From assembly GCA_905250025.1 (NCBI GenBank), contig CAJNOJ010000233.1, forward strand, positions 97,205-161,204: DNA of 64,000 bases, read 5' to 3'. Position numbers and translations under genes: made by a program. Below, piece by piece: positions 12,896-24,717 of this stretch (positions are counted from its first letter, which is position 1; each line of letters opens with the position of its first letter). Origin of the DNA: Adineta ricciae. Its lineage: Eukaryota > Rotifera > Eurotatoria > Adinetida > Adinetidae. Under the pieces are notes generated by a model. The model saw only the letters and a list, made by a program, of their open reading frames with translations, did not search any database and had not been told where the DNA came from.

Positions 12896-14797
12896 ATGGA
12901 TCGAATTAAGCGTCAACGATGTGACAATTTGGACGGCCACGAAAGAAAAAGGACAGCATACGGGTGAGTCGTAACAGTAGACGGTCCATAAGAACTTCTT
13001 AGGTTCATTGTTTAGTCATGTTACATGCTTCGAACATCTTTCCAATGAACTTATTTACGAAATCTTTGACTATCTCGACTTTTACCATATTTATCGAGGA
13101 TTTTCCAGTCTCAATTCCCGTTTTCACTCTATTCTCATCAGATCGAATCTTCCACTGAGAATCAAGATTCCCCTCATGTCTCCATCAACCTTCGATCGTT
13201 ACAATAATGACACCATTAAACCCAACTTGCAACGAATTCTTTCAATCCGCATTCCAAACTATTTTTTGTATCATAATCAAACATTTCCATTCACACAAGC
13301 CACGTTCCTTCGGTCACTTATCATCGAACATATCGAGTCCAAGTACTTGGAACATCTTCTCAACCAACTAATTCCATTATCTCATTTATCTTCATTGAGT
13401 ATTGCAACTATTGATGCAGTTAAAGATCTCGCTCCTATTTATCAACAAACCTTTCGTTTACCTTCATTGCGTTATTGCAAATTATCACTGAAACACGTCA
13501 TGACATGGAAACACCTGGTGGATTCGATACCAGCATGCCGTCATAACGAGTCAGATTCAATCGAGCATCTGATTATTGATGATGATATATCGTGTAGCCA
13601 ACTGGATAATCTTCTTTCATATGTTCCTCGACTACGCCATCTATCCATAAAATTATTCGACAATCACGATCCATTGCCAAACAGTGGATCTTGTCATCTG
13701 TTGGCTAATTTGACAGTTCTTTCTCTTGAATTTTATTTGAATGTGGCATTCGAAACGTTAGAATATATCTTTATCAATAATTTTCCTTCTGTCGAAGTTT
13801 TACACATATCAGGAGACGATGAATCTGTCGATGCAAACAGATGGCAGCAAATCATATCGACTCATTTGCTCAAATTGCGCATTTTTGACGCGAGATTTGA
13901 TTCTCATTTAGATTTTCCTGCTGAAAGAGTCGCCTACGATGAGAAAATCAAATTCTTTCAATCACCGTTTTGGATTGAACATCAATGGTTTTTTCGCATT
14001 CAGTTCCATAAAAAATCCTATATATATGGAAGGATTCTCTTTTCAACAGATCCATATCGGTAAACAACCAATAAGATCTTCAACACGATTGTATAGTTCT
14101 GTTCTATTGATTTAAAAGAAAGACTTATGAAATACATACAAAAGTCTCGGAAGAACCATTCAAAAACGAAATGGAAAGAGTGTTATCATCAGTTGACCAT
14201 GTTCAAGTTCGAGAAGACGAAGGAGTGTATCAACATATGTATTCGTTTCCAAATGCTATTGAACTCACTCTACGTGATTCTCTCGCTTCCGCTCCTCAAC
14301 TTTTCACAATCGGTCTCAATCGTATTTTGTCGTTGCAACGGATAAAAACTCTAACGGTCAAATCTAATCCTTTCTATTTCAAAACAATGCTCGATTTGTT
14401 ATTCTCTGCCCCGAATGTTCAAACATTAACAGTTGAAACGATCACTTCTTATAAGGAAGACAGAAGATTCATTGAACAATATCAAATATTTCAAATATTA
14501 TCAAAGAGAAATCGTGTTACGAACGTCACTGTGAAACAAAAGCGTGCATTCGACGTATACGAATTGTTTGTTAAGTTATTTCCGCGTGTGGAAAACCTTT
14601 CAATTCACATATTGATCAAAGATATGAAATCAATATTACAACTTCTATCAAAAGACAATGCTCGTCATCTACTTTTAATATGTTTTAACCCTGCAAGTAA
14701 AGCTTGTTTTCGACATTTCAATGGGTTAATTCGTTCTGAAGCATCAGCGCCTGATTATAAAGTGACGTATGCTGGTGGAAAGCTGTATTTATGGTGA
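12896..14797 (+). CDS. F-box protein 1
   Basis: Exons 12896-12963, 13016-14059 and 14119-14797 give about 596 residues. A short basic N-terminus (MDRIKRQRCDN) leads into an F-box-like motif, FEHLSNELIYEIFDYLDFYH, at about residues 27-46. The rest is leucine-rich with strand-like repeats (LRSLIIEHIE, LSHLSSLSIATID, RLRHLSIKL), consistent with an LRR-like substrate-binding part. F-box proteins recruit substrates to SCF ubiquitin ligases. The intron positions and lengths match F-box genes 2 and 3 exactly, so this is a diverged paralogue. It has no counterpart in copy B because of the deletion there. Confidence 0.85.
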
Positions 14798-15104
14798 CAT
14801 TGTTTATCCTTCAGCGGCTATTGCGAATTATTAAGAAAGTTAAAATCTCTTCTCATAAACGTGTCTTTTAGTTTTGTATCATTGGACTTTTTTGTTCTAC
14901 ATAAAGCATATCTATTCAAATTGTCTTAGTCACGCGTAAAAAGCACGTCTTTCATGATTTTCAGTTTTGGAATTGGCGAAGTTAGCAACCAATTTGCAAG
15001 AACTCGAATTTCTTTTCAAGATCTCATTTCCGTTAGGTATCATGCTCGTATAAAATCTCACAGAAACTATTCTTTGTCGAGGGTAAACACGACAAAACTC
15101 GACT
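14798..15104. other. intergenic stretch
   Basis: I see no gene in this stretch. It ends where homology with copy B resumes (about 15085), just left of the relic module gene. Confidence 0.5.
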
Positions 15105-17918
15105 ATAACTTTCCTCATCTCACTCAAATCGGTAGCAAAACATGGATATGCTCATCTTCTTACATGAAATGCTTTTGATTCTCGATCATCAGATCCGACA
15201 ATCACACGCTGTGAATTGTTAACAACTCGTTTGTATCTCATTCTTCTGCTTATTTGTGTCGGTGTTTTAACAGCTTATACATCATTCAGTGTGCGATCCA
15301 AAAGCGAATTCGTTCTCACTCCAACTTATTCTCAATATCAGAAACTTCAACGGCAAACGAGTCTCAGTGCCATGTGGAAATTCATTCGATCATTTTGTCA
15401 AAATGCTCACCGAATCATCGAAGCAAATGCACTACTAACCGCATCAGGAAACAACTATGTTCTTCGCGTGGTGTATGATAATCAATCTACTGATCCAAAC
15501 CCGGATTTTTATGCCGCGATACATCGAAATCAATTTATACAAAACAATTCGAAGAAAGCCTGTGTCTGTGAGAATGATCGTTCGTGTCCACTTCCTGCTA
15601 ATATTTATTTGTTCGACATCACACATTGATCTGTAGTTTATGACATGAACACAATACCATTCAATGAAACTTTGCTTGGCCTAGTTGTTACAATTGTTTG
15701 CCATTTCAAATGACATTTCGATCAACATTGGAATACTTTTATCACCAATCATATCTTGACTTTCATCTTATCAACAAAAGATCAATATTTCCATTCTAAA
15801 TTCATCTCAGTCAAGTCAATTTGACCCAACAACAACAATCAAATCACTTTTCAGTGAACTTTTTCTTGAAGAAATCCACAATGAAACAAATTATGAAGAT
15901 TATTACTTGACATGTTTTCTCAAAACATGTTCCTATTCATTCAATCATCGATTTAATTGGATCCACGCTTTGTCAACCCTGTTCGGACTTGAGGGTGGCA
16001 TATCAGTCGTTTTACGTGTTATTACTCCCTATCTCATTCTTTTGTTTCTCTTCTTATACAAAGTGTTTTTTTGCAAAGAATCGACCAATGAGACAACCAT
16101 CAGGTAGGAGAATTTCAACAACAAGAAGGATCGACGATCGGCTTATCATTTTAGGTGAAAATTTCCCTAATCGATTCAAACGAATTTTAAAGAAGATAAA
16201 AGACAAAATTGTAAGTTTAAACATCTACACAAAATATTCTCATGACGAAACATGTGTTCGTCATGGTCATCTACTCATCTGTATTAATTGAAACTATCAC
16301 TGAACAAGTTGTTCATCCAACACTAGACGAAGAATATCCGTTAACATTGATGTGTCCTTGTAGTCAAATGCCTATTCCGTACGAAGATTTTGTTCAAGTC
16401 TGGTGGTATCAAACTTTATCATTCCCGAATAATCCAACGGCAGACGTTCGTTTTATTTAGCTATCTTCATCATACTTGCAAACATTGGCAAGTTTTTGTG
16501 AATTAGTCAATGAAACAGTGAAGAACGGAGTTGAACAATATCTCTCCACTACATTTGTCAATGGTTTTACTTTATCCAATGATTCATTTCATGCATAAAT
16601 GAGTTCATTGATCAACTCATTCATCGAACATCGTTGACACAACTGTTTCTTCAGAGTGGTCAATACGCGAATCGTTTGCCGTTAAGTACATATATTGCAC
16701 TAGTAAAATCTTATGTCGATTCTGACTTACAAGCTGTAAATGTATGCGCAATGCCCTCATACGTCAAGAAATATATCGATGGTACGAAATGTTTTTGTGC
16801 ACTTGATTCCAGTTGTAATTTAGAAGATTGGGTGTTGACAGCAGCTTCACTCAAGTCCGTGTCTTGGGGACTTCCTGGAATAATTGGAGGTTATACTATG
16901 GTTGATACTGTGTTCAGATCATCGTTTGTATCTTGGTTAAATGATGACTTGAACTCTACGTTGACACGAGTCTTGAAGGATGCGGGTGCAGCTGTACCTC
17001 GTTTCCCAAGAATACTTAGCTCAACAGTTCCGAATCGATATGCCACAACAGCATCAGCTGAGTCGATTTTGAATCATCTGATGATTGAAGATTGGAATGT
17101 GACTTATTCCTACGAGAATTATTATTTTAAATGTTTTTGACAGCGAATCAAATGATACCAGAACTATTCATCACGAACGAATAACTACACAAGTGTATCT
17201 ATTTCTCTTATTGTTCCCGTTATATTCCATAATACTTTATTCAATGTTTTCCAACGGAACTATGAACATCACGGTCTACAATCCCATGGAAAGTGATTAC
17301 AAAAAGTTAATGACGTTGTATTCAACGTCATTTCAATGTCCTTGTAATAATATTTCAGTTCAATATAAGAGTTTTCTTCGTGTTGATGCCATCTTTCATG
17401 AGATTTGTTCGAGTGACTTCGTCCAGGCAGAATGGCGTGATTATTTGTTTGATCAAGGCAATTGGCTGGATCATTATCGAGTGGATGTACGTTCACGTCG
17501 AGGAATCTATTTTACATTTCTTTCCACTTTATGACAATTATCAAAGACCACAGTTCAACATGCGATTGATCAATTTCTTAATGAAACCTTTATCAATACT
17601 CAACTGATTCCTCGATCGGAGTTTCAGCTTCGAATTAACATCAGCAATTTTATCTTACAATCTCAGCAAATAACAACAGCACAGTTTTCGCGCAGTGTAG
17701 ATCTACTGCACAATGTGATGGATGGCAATGGTTTAATCTCTTCCTACCTTCTGAATTATAAGTGGTCGATCGATTTAAACAGAACTTACACGACAATTCC
17801 AATTAGTTCAGTGACGATGAAAACTGGATGTTCGTGTGGAACACGAACTGACTGTATTGAATCAGGAGGAATATATTATGATAGGACGAATAGTCAAGTA
17901 TTCGCAACACCCGGATGA
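15105..17918 (+). pseudogene. Decayed relative of the CPCS two-span module protein (copy A)
   Basis: Aligned with copy B at 41877, the start codon is ATA (15105-15107) instead of ATG, and a Trp codon is TGA (15165-15167). The first span is still readable (LYLILLLICVGVLTAYTSF). The CPC segment is missing: 172 bp present in copy B (42129-42300) are gone at 15356, and about 157 bp more are gone at 15397-15409. Further pieces follow out of frame: a second span (LFGLEGGISVVLRVITPYL, about 15985-16041), a module start with LMCPCSQMPIPYEDFV (16300-16400), an ectodomain part (16634-17140), and another span plus FQCPCNNISVQYKSFL (17193-17534). Multiple frameshifts mean it cannot encode the original protein. 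It is a relic of a multi-module gene like that at 1340-7499 on the other strand. Confidence 0.75.
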
Positions 17919-18213
17919 AATGTTAGTTGTTCTCGTTGTAAATCAAATGAAATTGTTCCGGCTAATTAAAATCCTGTAAATCAAAAGATTCCTTTTATGA
18001 TGTAACAAATTCGAATAAACTTTGAAAAACAATATATTTTCAATGCAATCTTTCACCACATTAACATCCAAATGCATCACTTTGATTGTTTCTACAAAGA
18101 AGATGATAAGTTCACTTTCATCCTCATTCATGCTCTTTCGTTCAGCTTGCTCCACATATGCTATGTATATTTCTTTTTTATTCGCGAATATTTATTGAAA
18201 AAAATTTCTTCGA
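17919..18213. other. intergenic stretch
   Basis: There is no gene here. A short stretch (17935-18000) still aligns with 43720-43790 of copy B and marks the left edge of the second block missing from copy B. Confidence 0.45.
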
Positions 18214-20814
18214 TTAAATAGAGCACGCTGGTTTGTAGTCATACAGTTTGGCTGAATCGATATCCAATATATTTGCCCACGTTTCCCTTTTCTGTTTTAG
18301 CTGAATTTGAAAACATTTTCGGTAATTCTCATTACGAAATGCCAGAAAATATTCGTCGTCTGTGCCATGCACGAGGACGTGAGAAAAATTATTTTCCACT
18401 TTTGGTACCTTGTGTCGGTAGGCATTAGTATTTGAAACCAGAGTTGGGGCCGGAGTCAATGGAATTTGGTGCATAAGGACAGCCAATGAACTTGGGAACC
18501 AAGTCGAAGCCGACATCATAAACAGCTCAGTCTCGAAGTCGGACTGGAGTCCAGACGAGTAGAGACCGGAGCTACCCAATTTTGGAGACACATGGGAACT
18601 TTCTAATTGTAGTAAAGCTCTGTATATTGAACCGGTAGAATTTGATTTGGATTTCTTAAATAGAATACACCAATATGGCTCAGCAATCGGTTGATGCTCA
18701 CCGAATTGATCCCAACACTTTTTGAGATCGTAGAATTTAAGAAGACGTTCGTACTGCTCTTCGTTTTCAATAGTTGACTTCCAAGTCCAGACATCGACTG
18801 AAATGTTGTTTTCGATCGCCAAATCTATTGCAGGTCTAAGTGCGGTAACTCTATCGGAAATAATACAGAGACGTGCTCTTTTTGTATTTTTCTGACAGAC
18901 AACTCTGGTGATCTGCGTCGCCAGTATGCACAAAGTTTGTGAATCATCGTTGCAGGGCAGTGTGCTTAGCAGATATGGATCCGAAACGTTGCGTGAAGCA
19001 AAAAATGAACCAGATTTGGATTTGTCTCGAGGATCGCGTTTGTTGGGATAAGACAGAGTTGATACTTCAGTTAGGGAAGTGTTTAAAGTTCTTGCGTCTG
19101 ACGAAACGACAAAGCATTGATCTTTCGGTGGTAAATACGACTCAGTTGATTCGACGTGAGCACATATACGTAATAACATCGATGGATTATTAATATGGTA
19201 CGGGATTGGTCTACCATTCTTCAATTCATCGAACTTTTCAGATTTTTTGTTGAAACGACGGTGAATCTCCTCCTGTGAGTCAAACATTGACTCTTCAGCA
19301 AATAATTTTTTGTCAAGTTTGTCCTTAGTCATGTAATAATACAAAACTGCAGCTTCGCGCAACGTCCCTTTACGTTCAAGACTGTCCAAGTCGATGATTA
19401 TATAAACATTGCCCTATTAAAGATGTGTAGTAGTAGGATTTCTAGTAATGAGCAAGATAAAAAATAATACTCACACTTGATGGTGAATCTACAGGCTTCG
19501 ACACCGCTTGCTCAAAGGTTGGTTCTTCAGTTGATAATTTCACCGTGGAGACACCTGTTGCTGTTATGGTTTCACTCCACGTGATGGGCATAATTTTATT
19601 ACCATTCTTAAATACAAATTGCATTTTATATATAAATGTCTGCATAAAAGAAAAGATGTCATACATGAAATACACGAAATGCATCTACGATGGGCTCGAA
19701 AAGTGATTCCATACAAGGTTTTATCAAATCAACAGTACGCAGTACTGAGTGAAGTTCTCGAAGGTGGCGTATGGGCGTGGATAGACCTTAGTAAGTAATC
19801 CTCTGGTATATTCAAGGTTTTATCTAAAATCTTGTCAAATCACTTACCGTCTCCTGCCTCGCACACCTTCGTTTCTAGAATTCGTGACTCTTCATCCTCC
19901 TATAAGGTGGAAGTTTATATCATCAATCAGCGTTCAAATTATCAATCGGTACATACTGTTTTTGTTTTTGCATACCCAATAGTTCCTTGGCGAAGTTTTT
20001 GCGCATAGGATTTGAATAGAGTAGTGTAATATTCTTCGACTTTAAAAGTAAATTTGTTAGATTTAACAAAATCATCTATTGATATATCTCTTTGTTCTTT
20101 ATCACACATCTGAATGTACTCTTGCAACGAATTCGCCAAGGTAAAATTATAATATATATCGATTTTAACATTGTCTGTAATAAATTCAAGCAACCAGCTT
20201 CTTGGTAATTTGAGATCTTTTTCGATCTCCTGAATGATCGTAAACGTCTCTTGCACATATTCGTTTTCATTGTATTTTTCCGCTCGTAAGTAAGCAAGTA
20301 CATCTTCACTGAAATAGTTATTGTAAGACTTATTGGCTTTCATAAGCTTTGTGATTATATCATCACGGGCCGTAGTCAGAAGTTCTTGAAGTAAAGCGCC
20401 CTTTTCTTTGGGTATTTTTTCTATCATTTTCGAATAAGTAATTGGACAAGAAATAATCAAGAATAGACTGTTAAAGCACGAGTAGAACTTGGACAAAACG
20501 GTCAAAAAGAGAAGTTTTGGTTCTAATGATTGTTTGGTAGCTTCAGCGGTTGCTTGAAGTCTATGCGATACAGAAGTTAAAGTGTTCTTTATAATTTGAT
20601 CGGTAATTAGTGGCGATTCATGTACATCGCATAGTTTTTCATGCACACCAGTAATCAATTTTGTTCTAGTTTCATCGAATATGGGTACATCTTCCACTTT
20701 CCTTAAATACTCTTGGATGGTGATTAACGAGCTTTTCGACGACTCATGTTCACAGAGATTAATCAGTCGTGAACACCATTCTATCGTAAAATGAACCGAA
20801 TTTATGTTAAACAT
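18214..20814 (-). CDS. NYN-domain protein (putative RNase) with helical N-terminal half
   Basis: Five exons splice in phase (20814-19957, 19899-19848, 19786-19665, 19639-19475, 19413-18214) to 798 residues. The last exon opens with NVYIIIDLDSLERKG, the first acidic motif of the NYN/PIN-like nuclease fold, and later has LCIISDRVTALRPAIDLAIENN and ISVDVWTW, the usual second motif (S/D-D-x-x-x-x-P-hydrophobic, then V-x-V). NYN proteins are predicted metal-dependent RNases acting on RNA decay or silencing (for example the MARF1 type). The 290-residue N-terminal region is alpha-helical in character with no family I recognise. I see no LOTUS or zinc-finger companion. The gene is divergent from the unknown gene at 21389 and absent from copy B. 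The start is the first ATG in frame; an upstream exon cannot be excluded. Confidence 0.72.
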
Positions 20815-21388
20815 TGTGAGCTTTCTTAATGATCAATACATCCCCCACAAAAACGAAGACAGCAACTCGACGAAAATAATCATCTATTCGAGTCGAATAG
20901 AGGATATATATCCAGACATATCTTCTCTCTCTCAAGAACAAAGAACAAAAGCCGAAAAGAATGTTACTGTAGATAACATTCTTGCACGCATACAAGACGT
21001 GAGAGAGAAGAGTAGCGAGAATGATATGATCGCTAACAAACATAGTTAGATAGTTGTATTAAAATTTGAAAACGGGAAGAAAAAACGTTAATGGTGTATA
21101 TACACACTTGTTGCCAGAACGAGGAAACAGTAACGATAAGAACAGTTCATTGGACGACAAAAAATGCAGTATTCTACTGTGAATTTTTTTCTTTTTGTCC
21201 CATTTTATGTTGGTTTAGTTGGAGAGATCGAATGAGACTAGTACTGGGAACAGCTTGCCGTCTATAGTTTCTTATCACTATTTTTCTTTTTTAGTTTGCA
21301 AGAGAAACTCTGGTTTTCTCACTTTTTCTGCAGTTATATCTATCAAGTATTTAATTTTACTTTACTACGTTCGAATTTCGTCACAGAA
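20815..21388. promoter_or_regulatory. Shared upstream region of a divergent gene pair
   Basis: About 570 bp separate the starts of the NYN gene (-) and the unknown gene (+). Short frames inside (20804-21049) have no homology that I can see. By position it should hold both promoters; no clear TATA element was identified. Confidence 0.35.
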
Positions 21389-22700
21389 ATGTCGGAATTG
21401 TTCGAATCGACGATTTCAAACATTGTTGAAACTGCGGAAGAACATATCTGTCTTACTATGTACCACATAAATAATTATTATGCAACATTAACAGATGAAA
21501 ATGAAAAACAATTTCTGCGTGATTTTTATGATGATTTTATCATAGCATGTATGGGAAATCAAAGATTTCTTGATGCTAGGTCGGTTGAAGTAACTACTTT
21601 GACTCAGGCTCTAATAGATTTGTACCTCATCGGGTGTAGTGCAAATGACGGAACTCAAATGTGGATAGATACAATGAAAGCTCGTCTACAACTTTTAATA
21701 ACAGAAATGCTAGAAGATTTCTCCGTTAGTCTTTCTTCAATGCAAAGTGCACTTCAAAAAAGCATTAACAATCTGGAGAATAATCAAATTCGGCTGATAT
21801 TAATTGCTGATTTGTTCAATGTTGCTGTACGTGATATTCATGGCTACGTATATCAGAGGAATCATATTTGCGAAACAAGAGGATGTAATACGCACATACT
21901 TAATGTCATCGGCGAAATGGCAGAAATTGAAAGACGATCTGATGTTCCAAACGTAAATCGAGATTTCCCAGCCAGTCTTATTGGAGAAGTACAACTGAGA
22001 GAACTAGCATTATCTTGGTGTTCGGCAGAGTTAGAAAACAATCCATACGATGCCATGCCACAAGAGAACAGATCAGTTTTGCACAATAGAATCCGCAGAG
22101 CACTCCATTCTCTATTGGACATATACAGGGACATAGCAAATAATTATGGTTTGGGTTTGATACCGTTTATAAATTACTTAAAACAAAAACAACAACGTAA
22201 TCAGCTTGCCCATTATAATCAAGCTATTCAACAATACATTCACAATTCTAACAGATGGAACTTTTCATTTAACAATTTTCTTCAGATTCCTGATAATCAA
22301 CGCATTCGCAGAGCGATGGACGACGCGGAGAATCTTCAGCGTATATTTAGGCACACCTGTGACTGGCAAAAACGACCGCGGCACCGGCGGTAAACTTTCA
22401 GTTAATATATTACGAGATATTTTTTTACTATATGTGCCATTATTGATTTAAGATTTTGGCCTCGAGATGAAATCACAGTAGGTCCTCCAACATCACCAAA
22501 TAATTCATCGAATAATCAGGTATTCTGACAATGTGTCCTTATATTTTGTGTTGTTTTCCTTACAAGAGGATTTCTATACTTTTTTATAGGCGTATCCTGC
22601 ATTTTTCATACGAGATCAAGACCAGATGTGCTTAGTTCGTCTTGAAAATAACCAGGGGGACGTACAAGTACATTGGAAATGTGTACATCGACGCTCTTAA
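21389..22700 (+). CDS. Unknown helical protein, three exons
   Basis: Exons 21389-22389, 22453-22519 and 22590-22700 splice in phase to 392 residues. The protein begins MSELFESTISNIVETAEEHI and is mostly helical, with scattered cysteines and an Arg-rich stretch (KRPRHRR) at the first splice. The tail FWPRDEITVGPPTSPNN leads to a short final exon ending VHWKCVHRRS. I do not recognise a family. The splice phases, the lack of stops and the compact introns argue for a real gene. It lies head to head with the NYN gene and shares its absence from copy B, so the two may be inherited as a unit. Confidence 0.6.
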
Positions 22701-24717
22701 ATAAACTCAATGGACCGTTCAATTTTTCAGACATTTCTTCTTTTATGAATTGATTGATTTTTAATTCGTAGTTTTCATTACCCTTAGGCAGCGATCCCGG
22801 ACTATTTTACAGATATATCTTGGAAAATAAAGAAAAGAAAAGAAGTGACCCTCATGATAAAAGCCTTTTCACAACATATTTGCTTAATTTTCAGGTGAGG
22901 TTGTAAGTATAGATGAAAGGAAAATGATCAAATTTACACTGGAACATTCACCCTCCTTTGATATGGCTGTCACAATCATAAGAATGAAGTTATTTCGGGC
23001 ACTCACTGTCAACACTATTAATACTAAATTCAGCACGAATAAAATTAGTTTGAAATAGAGCAATAAAAGTGGCGGCGATCATGAAATGTACTAAAAGGAA
23101 TATTAAAAAGTTCTGTGACTTCAATGTTAGCTAGATATGAACCAAATCCCATTCCAGTCAAATTCAAATTCACGCTTTCTTGAATTTCATTTCAATACGA
23201 ATTAATAAGAAATGGGAATGAATGGGAACAAACATGTTTTGCACAGTTCTCTGAATTTCTTGATGACAGGACTCAAATACGACCAAGTCTTCGTTAGAAT
23301 TCGATTAACTTTTCCAGACGTGTATTGGCGATTCTTTGTTATTTAAAAACGATGAAGATTTCATTGAATCTGACTGGAATTGGATTTGCTGCATACAAAA
23401 TCTCAGCTTCAGCGAAAACATCAAGCTCGATAAATACCATTCTTTGAAAAAAGAAAGATATACGATTACTTTTTTTGCAGCAATGGCAAACCTTTGGTAC
23501 CAGTCTCTGTTCGTATTTTTTTACTCTCGCAGTAGCTGCAATGTAGGAAAAGCTGCAAGTGTAAATATTTATAGAAACCTAAATCTGACACATAACTCAC
23601 TTCAGGTTGTGTACCAGTCTTTAGTTCTTTACTGACCACGTGCCATGATAGAATCCTTAAATATGTGGATATTTCAAAAAGAGCCTATCAGGGGTTAGTA
23701 AGAGTTACTGTAGTATCAACAGCGTATTACTTACCAGAGCAGCGTTGATGTTATCTCAAATAAATGGAGTAATTGTCTGAATTTTTTGTCATATTTTAGA
23801 TGTTTCACATGAAAATAAAATATCTATGGAAGAACAATTGTTGTTTGTTTTTCCGTCAAAATATTTAGATCGCCGTCTATTTCTAATGTGAATCAATTGT
23901 TACCATGCGACTGTGCGAAAATACGATTTAGATTGCATGAAGCAGATAGCTATAAACAACAGTATCTACACAAGTCTTTGTTAGTTCTTTGTAAATAGTG
24001 CTTTGATCGGTGTTGAGTATACTACCGAGAGGATTGTCTCACAAAAGAAGACGGAAGGCTCTACAGTATAGATTTTACGTCACTTACCAATCCCCACTTC
24101 GTTTAATCTTCTATGCGTGCTTATTTCTTAGGACTTCAACTATTCTCTTGACTTCATGGCTCCTTCGTGTTTTAGAGCCTTCCTCTCTCATATCAGTAAC
24201 GTCTTTTCTCAAGATCTCTGGAATTCTTGCTTTATTCTTTATTAGTCCAAGATGTAAATATTTTCTAAATTCTAATATAAATGATAAAATCTAACCATAT
24301 TGATCATTTGAAGAACTTTCGAAGTCAATCGAAGTTGGTTTAAAGCATTCTTGTCGTAAATGCTCATTTCCTTTCTCTCCTATTATACTACTTATATCAG
24401 CTTAAATTGTGTGTTCTATAATTGGATTTACCACATCCGGACAATAATTCTATTCGTTTGGATGCGATGCAAATTTGGACTTAGCAAATGTCTAACGCTA
24501 TACTTATTGTATTGGCAAACACACAAGTAGGAATTCTTGCTAAAGAATCCGATTACTCATTCGCATGTTGGAAATTTTCAATATATCGTCCGAATTGAAT
24601 GACTCATTTGTGTTTTTTCCTTTTCTACGTCTCAGTCGCAATTTCATCGACTCGAAGTAAGTCACATGAAGAGATATAAACAAATGAAAGTTTTCGTTAA
24701 ACATCGAATAGTTTCGA
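22701..24717. other. Long intergenic region, right part duplicated
   Basis: No gene is supported in about 2 kb. The 99-codon frame at 23336-23635 lacks features. From about 23990 to 24717 the sequence matches 43940-44657, so the upstream region of F-box 2 is part of the duplicated block; the stretch 22701-23980 is not in copy B. Confidence 0.45.

Noticed and set aside
23336-23635. 99-codon frame as a gene
   Set aside because: No domain, signal or splice context, and composition like the surrounding AT-rich DNA.
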